The notes beneath the pieces are model-generated. The model was not told where the DNA came from, ran no database searches, and saw only the letters and a list, made by a program, of their open reading frames with translations. A DNA stretch of 64,000 bases, from assembly GCA_036873135.1 (NCBI GenBank), contig JAPTYO010000005.1:16326666-16390665 (forward strand), given 5' to 3'. Position numbers and translations under genes: made by a program. The DNA is from Clarkia xantiana subsp. parviflora (lineage: Eukaryota; Streptophyta; Magnoliopsida; Myrtales; Onagraceae). Numbering within the stretch: position 1 is the first letter of the stretch; each line of letters begins with the position of its first letter. Of this stretch, positions 10,949 through 21,605 are shown piece by piece.

Positions 10949-12129
10949 GTCCCTTTTTAAAAGCTTGATGATGGTGTCGCCATTCTTCCTTTGCTAGGTT
11001 TGGTGTCCTTGAGCGTTTTTGATGGAAGTGTATTCCATTACCTGGGATGAGCTTACTAGGTGGAATCATAAAGATCCGCTGGAGGTGTTTGTCTCTGATG
11101 GTGGGTGTTGCCCATGTGATATGGTTTCCTCCATTTTTGGAGGGATGTGTTCGCGGCTACCCCCTCTCATGTTAATGGGCGTTTGTGGGGAGGGCATGTT
11201 GTGACTGGTGCCCCCCTTGCATACCAATGCCCGATGGGATCCTTTGACGGACCTGGCCCTAGGATGCTTAGTGGAAGGTTATAGTAAGGGTAATCCTTTG
11301 TGACCTTCATGGTAATTCCTCTATAGGATGTTGGGAGTGCTCAACTTATTTTTGTAAGTGAGCCTTCCATCTTGTGATATTTCCCAGAAACTTGACCTTA
11401 TAGGTGTTCTTTGGGATTGAGGAATCTGTTGCTTGTGCATCTCTTGATTGACGACGGCCTTTTACGGATTCTTCTAGTGGTCCACCTGTGTATATATATA
11501 TCACGGAGCCCGAAGGCGTCCGGTATGGTAATTCTTGGAAAACATGTTGATATCAAGTATCAAAATCTACCCCTTTTAGGGAGTTGACTTGTTATGCAGT
11601 TAAATTAAATAAGAGGATATGGGAAGGATATGGGTGTGGGGTGTTGATATCCCCTGCTTCCTTGGTAATGTAACTGTTTTCCTCCGTTAGTCTGTGTGTA
11701 TTTCTTCCACTTGAGGAGTATAAGGTCGCAACCTTGCAAGGCGAACTAGGTGGAGGTGTATCCTTCATGTATGCTATGTGCGATCTCACTCTACTACGTC
11801 TCTCCATGAGACTTCCCATTGTAGTAGGTATGTGCTAACGTGGTGTGGTACTCTATGAGTCCCCTGTTCAAATCCTTGTCTTTTCAACTCCTCCCCTGTC
11901 CTAGGGGGATGTGTGCCAAGGGTTGTCATGCACAAGGGGTTTGGACCTGTCGTGCTGTATTATGGGTAAGTGGTTGCCTTGTTGTGTTGTTGGGACTATG
12001 TCCCTCCCTTTGAGCTTTCCTTGGTATGTCCCTCAGTCATGTCTATGGTGATACGGACTGTATGTGTTCATTGCCAGGGTGGATGTTGGAACTCCTATAT
12101 CCTTGTTGGTCTGGCATGTATGTCCTCCC
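10949..12129. other. Interior of element D between the two protease remnants
   Basis: No supported gene; only short frames without recognisable domains. If the two protease remnants arose by a tandem duplication, this spacer would be part of the duplicated unit. Confidence 0.35.
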
Positions 12130-12459
12130 TTAGTGCGGTGTATGTCCCTGTTGGGGTACTTGGTTGAATTCATGCCTCCTTGGAGGTCTTGCTTGTCTGT
12201 CTGCCCCCAGCGGGTGTATGCCCAATGTCACGGGTAGTGTGATTGCCCCCAGTGGGTATGTTGGCTCTCCTGAAAATCCCACCAAGGGGGAGTGAACCTG
12301 TTTTATGCTACTTGGCCTTACTTCCAGTATGTTGAGGACTTTCTTGCTAATGATGCTGGGTGAGCTTCCACTGTCTATCAGGATTCTTCCAATGTCCATA
12401 TCAGTGATCTTAATTGTTATGACTAGGGCATCCTTGTTGTCTGGTAACACATGCTTCAT
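12130..12459 (-). pseudogene. Retropepsin-like protease fragment of element D
   Basis: About 109 residues. The segment RILIDSGSSPSIISKKVLNI has the retropepsin active-site Asp-Ser-Gly in its usual hydrophobic setting, followed by the lineage phrase LVGFSGEPTYPLGAITLPV. Elements B, C and E have DGGSS and MVGFSGSTSYPMGMLTLPV at the same points. The protein then loses similarity and no RT follows. In the lineage this domain cuts the Gag-Pol polyprotein; here it is a fragment with no intact gag upstream. Confidence 0.7.
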
Positions 12460-12888
12460 GTCTATTCTTGAAAATTGTAAGGAGTCACTGTCTGTGCTCC
12501 TTGCGAGTATGTGGGCCTTATGTTGGTTGTGTGGGCACGATTGTCGTTCCTTTGAGTTAGTATTCCATATGGATACCCTTGAGGTTGTGCCTCATAGTAG
12601 TACCCCTGTGGAGGTGCCGTGTATTGGGATGGCACTCCTAGTTGCCCCCCTGTCCCTGTGGCTTCCTAGTCAATGGAGTTGGAGCTGTGGAAGCCTCCTC
12701 CCTGCCTGTTAGGCTGGGGTGCCTGTGGGGCTACCTGAGGCTCTGGTGTGCAGGTTGTTTCTCTGGGTTAGGCTGCCGTGCTGGAGGTATAGGCAGTCTC
12801 CCTCGCCAATTGCCCCCAGGTGGGCGGTGATGCCTAGATACTAAGCTGTTCGTCATCGCTCTTGTTATTGCCAGGCTTTCTGTTCGAA
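12460..12888. other. 5' leader/gag-region remnant of element D
   Basis: Lies between the primer site and the protease remnant on the minus strand, where gag should be. Frames are short and I see no gag or zinc-knuckle similarity. The sequence is rich in Pro/Gly-type codons on the minus strand. Confidence 0.4.
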
Positions 12889-12906
12889 GCCCGCAGACGG
12901 CGCCAA
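12889..12906 (-). other. Primer-binding site of element D
   Basis: On the minus strand TTGGCGCCGTCTGCGGG follows the LTR end CCTAACA after one or two bases. The same TGGCGCCGTCTG core follows the LTRs of B, C (as TGTCGCCG), E and F. Confidence 0.8.
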
Positions 12907-12907
12907 G

Positions 12908-14188
12908 TGTTAGGTTATAAAGTCTAGGTCAACGGGTCGTCAATCTAGAATTTATCTCCCACTAATGAAATGTCGGGTTCAGTGTTCCTAGGACTAGTCG
13001 TTCTGATCCATGCCCTTATACTCCCTTAGGGTAGTTGTTCTGATATATGTCCTTCTCTTCTCTCCTTCTGACCTCCTTTCCTTCTCTCCTTCTGACCTCC
13101 TTTCCTTCTCTCCTTCTGACCTCCTGAGGCTTGTACTTCTTACCCCTGGGGCTTGTCCTACTGCTCTATGCTCTTCTGCTTCCTTGGTTCTCTTCTCCTT
13201 GCCACCCTGCAAGAGGGGCAATACCAGGCACAGAGGGGGGGTGGTGCCTGATGAACCCTCTCCGATGCCTAAGTCAGTACGGTTTTAGAGAGATAAAGCT
13301 AGAGAGATGTCAGAGCAAAATTGTGCAACTTGCCAAGATGATCAAATGAATAGTGGAGGTGGGGTATTTATAGGCAACGGTGTCATTAAGGTAGCTTAAT
13401 GACATCGTTAACCTTTAAACACAATTAATTATCCTTTAAACACGTAATTAAGACCTTAGGGTACGGAGAAGGTTGGCGGAAATAAACCGAGTATGGGAGT
13501 CGCAAAATGGTACCGGGGCCCTTGGGGAGGATGAAAAATCTGACCCCTAAGGGCAGGGACCGGGTGTCAGAACCCTCGGGGTCGGGTCGAGGATCCGACC
13601 CCGAGAACTTGGGATCGGGTGAATGGGCCCGGTCAAAAAAGTTTGACCGGGTGAGGGGGGTCTCCCAGTCAAACCAAGTTTGACTGGGAGCCCCCCTCCC
13701 TCTCCCCTTCCACCCGATCTCTCAATAGAGAGATCGGGTGGGGGGGACCCGATCTCTCAGTTGAGAGATCGGGTGGGAGGACCCGATCTCTCAACTGAGA
13801 GATCGGGTGGGAGAGGCCCCCTCCCAGTCAAACTTTTGACTGGAAGCCTCTCCCTCCTCCCAATCTCTCAACTGAGAGATTGGGAGGGTCTCCACCCGGT
13901 CAAACCAAGGTTTGACCGGGTGCTCCCACCCAGTCAAACCTTGGTTTGACTGGGTTCACCCACCCGGTCAAACCATGGTTTGACCGGGTTCACCCACCCG
14001 GTCAAACCATGGTTTGACCGGGTCGGAAAATTCGGAAGTTCGGGGCTGGCGCGTTTTTTCTGGTTCGGACCGTTTCTTTTTGTGGGTAACATACTTGGGC
14101 CAAAAGTTTCGATTTACAATCATTAACGGGGTGATAAAAATGAAACGACTCGGAAGTCAACGGGTTCAAATTGGGTGTATATCCATCA
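12908..14188 (-). repeat. 5' LTR of element D
   Basis: 1281 bp, TGTTAGG to TCCATCA on plus, followed by the CCGAC target duplication. The minus-strand TATA box CTATAAATAC is at plus 13364-13373. Apart from the solo LTR and the palindrome array it matches the left LTR with few substitutions. Confidence 0.93.
13628..14023. repeat. Array of 11 palindromes in the right LTR of D
   Basis: Same arm types as the left LTR array but a different unit count. The ATCTCTC palindrome with CCCGATC arms is present three times (13711 onward) instead of once. The 34-bp AGTCAAACC unit is present once and the CCATGG-centred unit twice, instead of two and four. One arm has lost symmetry slightly (GGTCAAAAAAGTTTGACC at about 13631). 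Arrays identical at insertion have since gained and lost units. Confidence 0.93.
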
Positions 14189-14350
14189 CCGACAACTGAT
14201 CCCCCGATGATCGACCCTTCACCGGTTGAGTTCCAAGAGTCCGATCCTCCCGCGGCCAATCTTCCAGGATCCGATCCTCCGACCGTGGAGCCTTCTGCCA
14301 CAGACCTCGTGGACCCTGCTCCCCTCGACGCTGCCAAGGATCAAGCTTAG
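14189..14350 (+). pseudogene. aORF of element B, part 2 (C-terminal tail)
   Basis: Continues exon 4 of the aORF interrupted at 3120. It matches C at 24343-24501 (Pro/Asp/Ser-rich tail ending DAAKDQA) and ends with TAG at 14348-14350. The first five bases duplicate 3116-3120. Confidence 0.85.
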
Positions 14351-14429
14351 TTGCTCTATTTTTGAATCCTTGTAATTTCCTTTTCTTTTGTCGTGAACCC
14401 TTCAGGCTTTTATAATGTCAATCCCTTTT

Positions 14430-14886
14430 GGTCCCGATTATCGCTATACCATTTAAGGTGAATTACCTACGCCACTTAAGGCGATTTGATCATGCCACTT
14501 AGAGTGGTTCGATACGTCGTTTAAGACATTTTTCCCACACCACTTAAGGCGATTTAATCGTACCGCTGCCACTTAAGGCAATCACACCACTTAAGGTAAT
14601 TTAATCACCACTTAAGGCGATTTAAGCACACCACTTAAGGCGATTTAAGCACACCACTTAAGGCGATTTATCCACGCCACTTAAGGCGATTTAAGCATAC
14701 TTAGAATGATAAGTCTAAGCACAATCTGGTCGGAAGCAACCTATTTATTCATTGATGGCCCAAAGCCTGTTTACGTCAAATTAAAACAATAAACAACTTG
14801 CACCACTGAAGGCGACTTTGATAAACAACTTGCACCACGGAAGGCGACTTCGATAAACAACTTGCACCACTGAAGGCGACTTAATA
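14430..14886. repeat. Tandem arrays between aORF and pol of element B
   Basis: About 14440-14700 holds 23-bp units around CCACTTAAGGCGATTTAA. About 14790-14885 holds three 32-bp units around CTTGCACCACTGAAGGCGAC. They fill the whole space between the aORF stop and the pol stop, which converge. Confidence 0.88.
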
Positions 14887-17800
14887 TCAAGCATGACATT
14901 TCTTCAAGTGTTCGCCACTGAAAGAATGCTTCAACACATTGCCATCGAGGTCTTCCAACTTATACGCATTTCGAGCTGGCATCCCCACGACCTTATAAGG
15001 CCCTTCCCATTTTGGCGACATCTTGTTGATCCGATCAAAAAGGGTAAATTCGTTCCAACGCCAGACCAGTTCCCCGACAAAGAACTGTCGAGACTTGACT
15101 CGTCGATTATAATATCGGGCCGTTGCCAACTGTATCCGAGCCTGGGCCTCCTCGGCACTCCGCCTCTTCTTTTCGACCAAGTCCAAGTCCAGACGCCTCA
15201 TTTCATCGTTCGAAAGAGGTTCATAATACCTCGTCCGATGGGATGCCACAGCTATTTCGACGGGAGCAACTGCTTCCGTGCCATAAACAAGGCCAACCGG
15301 AGTCTCCCCTGTCGATCGTTTGGGTGTTGTTCTAACAGCCCAAAGCACATATTCCAGCTCATCCAGCCATTTGCCCTTCAAGGCATGGACCCTCTTCTTC
15401 AGGCCATCCATCACGATCTTGTTGGCTGACTCCACCTGTCCATTGGTTTGAGCATGACGGACAGAGGCTGTCCGATTCTCAATTTTCAGTTCCTCCAGGT
15501 ACTCCTTCCATTGGGCCCCGTTAAACGGGGGGCCGTTATCGCTGATCAATACCTTGGGGATCCCGTATCGGGATATGATATGGGTCTGGAGGAATTTGAG
15601 GATATGATTCCCCGTTGTCTTGGCCAACGCCTTAGCTTCTATCCACTTCGAGAAATAATCAATAGCCACGACTAAATATCGGCACTGACCTTTTGCAACT
15701 GGATGGGGTCCCACCAAATCGATTCCCCATTGCGCGAAGGGCCAAGCACTCTTGATAGACGTCAGATCGGCAGTCGGAGCCACGATATTCGAGGCGTACC
15801 TTTGGCAAGCGTCACAGGATCGGACTAGCATCGTTGCCTCATTGTTCATCGAGGGCCAGTAATAGCCCAGGTTCAGCACTTTCCTCACGATGGATCGGGC
15901 ACCTTCATGACAAGCCGAGTATCCTTCGTGCATCTCCCTTAGGATCCGATCTGTGTCGGGCTTAGCAACACATTTCAAATAAGGAGTTAAATACCCCTTT
16001 TTATATAGCTGATTGTCCACCATCACATAATTGGCCGCAATTCGGCGTAATCTGCCGGCTGCTACTTCATCATCGGGGACTGCCCCCGTAGTCAGGTACG
16101 CGACTATCGGGGTCATCCAAGTGGGCTCCTGCGATCCGGTCTCGATGGCACATACCTCCGATTGGTCGGTGGTTGACAAGATCACCTTCTCCAAGAAGTG
16201 CACCTTCCGACTTTCATCGAGGGGTGCCCCCAAGGCGAACTTGCTCAAGGCATCTGCTTCCACATTATCTTCCCTCGGGATTGCCTCAATATCGAAGCTC
16301 TTGAAACTCTCCTTCAAGGTTTGCACCTCCCGAAGGTACTTTTTCATCATCGGGCTCTTAGCTTTGTATCGCCCCTGGACTTGGTTCACAATCAAGCTAG
16401 CATCGCACTTCACCTTTAAGTGACCAACTCCCGTGCCTTTGGCAATCTTGAGACCGATGATGAGAGCCTCATATTCAGCTTCATTGTTGGTGGCCCTAAA
16501 TGTCAAGGCCAAGGCATATCGAAGGGGCTCGCCTCCACCTGGCGGTATCAGTACGAACCCTGCTCCTGATCCTTCTGAATTTGAGGAGCCATCAGTATAC
16601 ATCTCCCAAATGTCTTCGTTATCGGGCTGTTCTGACTGCTCTGCTATCGGGACTTCCATGGTTGCCCCCTCTACAGAACCCGCTTCTTCTAGATCGGGGG
16701 CTGTAGACTCTGCTATGAAATCTGCCAATGCTTGGCCCTTAATAGCCGTTCTCGGAGCAAAGTAAATGCGGAACTCACTAAGCTCGATTGCCCACTTCAC
16801 TAATCTCCCCGACGCGTCAAGTCGATTCAAAAAATGTTTCAAGGGCTGATTCGTCAAAACGGTAATCTCATGCGCATGGAAGTAAGGTCTCAGCTTCCGA
16901 GCAGTAACAATCAACGCATAAAGGTACTTCTCAACGGCGGGATAATTTATTTCAGACTTGGCGAGTGCCTTGCTTATATAATAGACGGGGACTTGGTTAC
17001 CCTCTACGACTTTCACTAAGACAGAGCTAACAGCTAATTCAGAAACAGCCAAATACAGATAGAGTGGCTCGCCTGTGATGGGCTTCGCCAATGGCGGGAG
17101 GGTACAGAGGTGCTGCTTGAGTGCCTGGAACGCCTCTTCGCACTTGGCAGTCCACTCAAACTTCTTGTTGGCCCTCAGTACTTCAAAGAACGGCATGGAT
17201 CGATCACTTGCCTTGGACAGGAAGCGATTCATCGCGGACAATCGGCCATTCAACACCTGCACCTCCCGATGGTTCGTCGGGGACTTCATCTCCTCGATTG
17301 CCTTCAGCTTCTCAGGGTTCACCTCGGTTCCCCTCTGGCTTACCATGAAGCCCAGAAACTTCCCTGAGTGCACTCCGAAGGCACACTTGGTCGGGTTCAA
17401 GCGAACTTGATGAAGCCTCATTCGCTCGAACGCTGTGGCTAAGTTGTGAACACGATCCTTGGCTTGTCGGGACTTCACCAGCATGTCGTCCACATAGGCC
17501 TCCATCGTTTTTCCCAGCATATCCCCGAACAGCTTGTTCACCATCATCAGTTGCACCTGCATTGATCAGTCCAAAGGGCATAACATCATAATGATAGATG
17601 TCACTATCAACATAAAAAGCGGTGTGGGGGCATCCTCCCTGGACATCTTGATCTGATTGTAGCCGGAGTAGGCATCCGTAAAGCTCAGCAACTCATGTCC
17701 CGATGTGGCATCCACCAGCTGGTCGATCCTCTGGAGCGGATAACAATCTTTCGGGCATACTTTGTTCAGGTCGCGGAAATCAACACACATCCGCCACTTG

Positions 17801-20466
17801 CCATTGCTCTTCTTCACCAGGACTGGGTTTGCGACCCAGATCTGGAATCGGAGCTCCTTAATAAATCCAGCATCGAGCAACCTGCCCACCTCTTGCTGGA
17901 TCACGATCTTCTTGTCGGCACCTATCGGGCGCCTTCTCTGTGTAACCGGCTTGATCGCAGGGTCAATCTTCAGCTCATGAGTAATCCCATCGGGGCTGAT
18001 TCCTGGCATGTCGCTCGGGGACCAGGCAAACAGCTCCTTAAACTCCTTCAACAAATCAATCAGTTCCCGGGCCGTCTCCTCCAACAGAGCAGACCCGATT
18101 TTCACCTTTCTTTGAGGTCCATCGATCTCGACCTCCTTCAAATCCTCCATCGGGGCGGGACGCCCAAACTTCTCTTGGGGATCAGCATCAGTCTGGAAAA
18201 CAGTCATAGCCTCCTGATTCCTCCTTTGAGTGGCGTTGACGTAGCACTTCCTGGAGGCTATCTGATCGCCCTTGACTTCCCCGATTCCGTGGTCAGTCGG
18301 GAACTTCATCTTCTGATGGACAGTTGAAGCAATTGCCCCCAGTGGGTTAATGGTGGTCCTCCCGATAATTGCTTTATAAGTCCCCGCGGACTCGACCACC
18401 ACGAACTCCACGTTCCTCTTCTCCGACTTCCAGCCACTACCGAATTCGACCGGTAACGTAAGCATCCCCATCGGGTAAGAAGTAGAGCCAGAAAATCCGA
18501 CCATCGGGAAGTCTGCAGGCTTCAAGTCCTTCTTGGTTTTCCCCATGGCCTGCAATGCATCCATGAACAAAATGTCGTAGGAGCTCCCTCCATCTATCAG
18601 GATTCGCTTCATCTCGTACCCATCCACGTTCAAGGTCACGACCAAATCATCATCGTGCGGGGTCTCCACAACTACCAGGTCCTCCGCTGAGAAGGGAATC
18701 ACCATTTCTTCTTTCGGAGTCCAATTTCGGGCCCTCTTGCCCAACACCACAGCAATGGGAATTCGAGAAGCATAGACCTCCCGAGATGCCGTGGTATCTT
18801 CTCCCGCAGCAAGTCCTCCATGAATCACATTAATGGTCCCCCGCTTCTCCTTGCGGGCATTGGAAAACTCAGGTTTGTCCTTCTTCGGGGATCGATCGCG
18901 GGATCGAGAACGGGACCGCGACCGGGACCGGGAACGGGATCGGCTCCGTCGCCCAGCCACAAATTCCTTGAGCTTTCCCTTCTGGATCAGCTTCTCAATC
19001 TCCTTCTTCAACTCCCGACAATGGTTAGTGTCGTGACCGCTGGCACGATAGAAACGACAAAGACGATCGGTGCGAGCTCCCATGAACTCTCCATCCTTCT
19101 TCGGGGGATACCTGGCGATACCCTGTCGGTCCATCACCGCCAACACAGCACCCATGGAACAAATGAGAGGAGTATAGTGGTCCTCCCGCTTGTCCGACTA
19201 CGAGGGACGCTTGTCTTCCCTCCGATCGGGACGGCCTCGACCCCGACTGCCCTCGGGTTTATCTTTCCTCCTGCGATCGTCCGAGGATTTGAACGACTGC
19301 TTCCCCTTGTTTGATTTCGGAGGGTCAAGGTCTCCGACAGCTATCTTCGACTCTTGTACGTCGAGTTGTTGCTTCACCCTTTTCTGCAACGCCTCCATGT
19401 TCCACACAGCCTTCTCAGCCACGCTGTGCATCAGGTCGGAGCCATATGGTGCTGTTAGGTTCCGAATGAAGGTGCAGATGGTCTCTCCCTCCGACATTTC
19501 CTCATCAATCTCGGCCACGCTGGCAGTGTACCTCTGGTAGTAATGCGCCAGAGACTCGTCAGGCCTCTGTACCACCTCAGCCAGGGACCTCGCGCTTTTC
19601 AGGAGACGCCGACGGCCCTGGTATTGCTGGATGAACCGATCATGCATCTGGGTCCTGGTAGAGATTTACCCTGGAAGGAGGCTGAAGAACCACGTCACGG
19701 CTCTTTCACCAAGTGTGCACGGGAACAGAACGCACACTATATCGTCATTCGGGGCTCTGCCTAGACAAGCCATCACATGCTTCTGGACGTGGTGAACTGG
19801 ATCTCCTTCGCCATCATACTCCTTGATTGTCGGGATACCAAGTCCCGGCGGGGCAGTAGTGTTCACCAATCGGGGGAAAAAGGGGTGAGTGGATCGATCC
19901 CTCAGCTCCGACATCATCTTCTTCTGGTCTCCCATACAAATGTTCACAATCTTCACCACCTGGTCGGGGGTGATAGGACCACTAAGAGGGATGGTCCTAT
20001 GTTGCACCGGTCCAGGCCCATCAATCACGAACTGCTCCGACTGAGCGGGCTCCTTGCCCTTGTCCTGGTGCTCGGGTTGGGCCTCTTGCCCGTCCCGATT
20101 CTCCCTCTGCGGAGGCGGAGGCAACTCCTCCTCCTTCTTCTTGGCGGCCTCCCTTCGGTCCAGGAGAGCCTCCATAGCTTCCAAAAATATTGGCATGGCC
20201 TCCATCACAGCCTTTGCTAAGTCCGGCTTTGCCGGTGCATCCTGGTCCCTCCTTGGGATCTCTTCCCAGCTCTCCGACGAGTTTAAAATGGAATCTTCGC
20301 GATCTTCATGATGCCCCCTTGTTTGGGAAACAGTAGGGGGAGGATCATTCCGATCAACAGTGCGCTCCGGCGGCCCTGAATTCAGAGTTCCAGCAGGGCG
20401 GCGGGAACCGCCGGATTGTCCTTGTCTCTTCTTTTGCTTGCCAGCCATCGATCGGGTAGAAGCCAT
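14887..20466 (-). pseudogene. gag-pol of element B (Tat-like), near full length with stops
   Basis: One frame of about 1860 codons starting at ATG 20466-20464 (MASTRSMAGKQ). Order: gag; CX2HX4HX4C knuckle (CRFYRASGHDTNHC, about 19053); Arg/Ser-rich run (18893-18950); protease with DGGSS (about 18590); RT with FTDAYSGYNQ and YVDD (about 17490); RNase H remnant; second RNase H with TDGSS; integrase with HHCC, DLVGP, SDNGPPF and GQVESANK; C-terminal GEHLKKCHA. Breaks: in-frame TAA near 19666 and TAG near 19198, and at 17563-17640 compensating indels around the MPFGL motif with a TGA. Otherwise the frame holds, so the loss is recent. Element E is the intact relative. Confidence 0.9.
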
Positions 20467-20503
20467 TTTTGCTTTTCGTTACGTTTCCCACAGACGGCGC
20501 CAA

Positions 20504-21177
20504 TGTTGGATCACAGTTGGAACTTCGCTACGTTCTTGACGGAAGTCTGAACTCCTTTGCTCCAAGTAATCCTGCAAGAAGGGGATAGACCGGGCGGTGA
20601 CCCAGAATCCCTCTCCGATGCTTAAATGAGTATCTTGATGTGGGCTAGCAAGTATCAGTATATGAATGTCAATGTGTTGATCCTGAGGTAACTCCTTCCT
20701 TTATATAGGGGAGGAGTTAACCCAGTTACCTGTTGTGATAATTGCTGGGGGCAGTTAGCCCACTTTACGTTTATCTCGGCCACTTCCCCACTATGTTGAT
20801 AGTGGGCGTATTTCTCGGCCTCGTTCTCTGGTGGCAAGTCTCGACGGACGTCGAGGACTCCAGAGTTATCTCCTTTGGTCACCGCTCGGGGCCCCTCGTC
20901 AACGGGACAGGGCCAGTACTCTCAGGGATTCAATATCGGGGCCTACTTAAAGGCATATCGTCGGGGCCTACTTAAAGGCATATCGTCGGGGCCTACTTAA
21001 AGGCATATCATCGGGGCCTACTTAAAGGCATAGGATCGGGGGCGTTCAGCTCGTATGTCGGGACCGACCTTGTCGGGTCCCCTCGTATTGGTCTTCTGAG
21101 CCTCTTTGGGGCCCAGTGGGCCTTCTTCGCCGCTAAGTCGCCGTTAATGGGCTTGACAGCTATATCGAAACCCATCA
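20504..21177 (-). repeat. LTR shared by elements B (5') and C (3')
   Basis: 674 bp, TGTTGGATCAC to AACCCATCA on plus. On its left are the TTGGCGCC primer site and gag of B; on its right the TTTGCCCCC (GGGGGCAAA on minus) purine tract of C. Four 25-bp units (CGGGGCCTACTTAAAGGCAT core) occupy about 20937-21036. The minus-strand TATA (CCTATATAAAGG) is at about 20698-20708. Confidence 0.92.
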
Positions 21178-21451
21178 TTTGCCCCCAAGACACGGGGGAC
21201 TTATGGTTCGTCGTGTCTTCCAATCTCCAAGCCTCTCGATATTCCGAGGATAACCACCGGATCCGAAAAGATTTCTCGATTACTCAACTATTAAATGTGA
21301 TGAGTGATGAAGTGACGGCTTGAGTGCCCGTGCCTGCTTTTCTGAAAAAGCGCTTTATAGCCGTTTTGTCCCTAGTGTTTCGACGATTCAGGTTGAGGCG
21401 TTTCATCTTTAACGGTCCAGATCGTAACGTCTCTTTGCCTATCCTCTCTCC

Positions 21452-21458
21452 TATAAAA
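21452..21458 (+). promoter_or_regulatory. TATA box of the element C aORF
   Basis: CTATAAAAACCC lies 154 bp before the aORF ATG. Element E has TTATAAAACCC 146 bp before its own ATG. In both, GGCACT follows 15-25 bp downstream and a pyrimidine-rich leader comes next. This indicates a promoter separate from the LTR and pointing the opposite way to gag-pol. Confidence 0.7.
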
Positions 21459-21605
21459 ACCCAAATCTTGGCACTATTCAGTTCTTCTCTACCGTTTCAT
21501 TCTCTGTGTTTTCAAAAGTTCAAGCTCTCCTTTCTAGTCTCTGATCAGCACTCCGGCGACCAAGACCTCCGACCATCAAGATCATCCTTTCTTCTTCGAT
21601 CAATC

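Larger units (their letters stand above)
3121..14188 (-). mobile_element. Element D: large, mostly non-coding gypsy-type LTR element nested in B
   Basis: LTRs at 3121-5102 and 12908-14188 both start TGTTAGG and end TCCATCA (plus-strand reading). CCGAC flanks both sides (3116-3120 and 14189-14193), a perfect 5-bp target duplication; removing D rejoins the aORF of B. The primer site (about 12906-12889) and purine tract (5116-5103) put the element on the minus strand. The 7.8 kb interior has no RT, RNase H or integrase. It has only two decayed protease-like segments, an aORF-like remnant and several tandem arrays, so D looks like a LARD-type non-autonomous element mobilised in trans. Confidence 0.88.
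1675..21177 (-). mobile_element. Element B: Tat-like Ty3/gypsy retrotransposon, 3' truncated, split by element D
   Basis: In minus-strand order: LTR (21177-20504), primer site (TTGGCGCCGTCTGTGG, about 20503-20487), gag-pol (20466-14887), tandem array (about 14886-14430), then on the plus strand the 3' part of an antisense extra gene (1675-3120 plus 14189-14350). Element D interrupts that gene with a perfect CCGAC target duplication. aORF exons 1-2, the polypurine tract and the 3' LTR are missing, cut at about 1675. Its 5' LTR is also the 3' LTR of element C. Confidence 0.85.

Noticed and set aside
14893..15675. Plus-strand frames opposite pol of B, and similar ones opposite pol of C and E
   Set aside because: They are shadows of the minus-strand pol coding sequence, without conserved starts, splice sites or domains, unlike the aORF.
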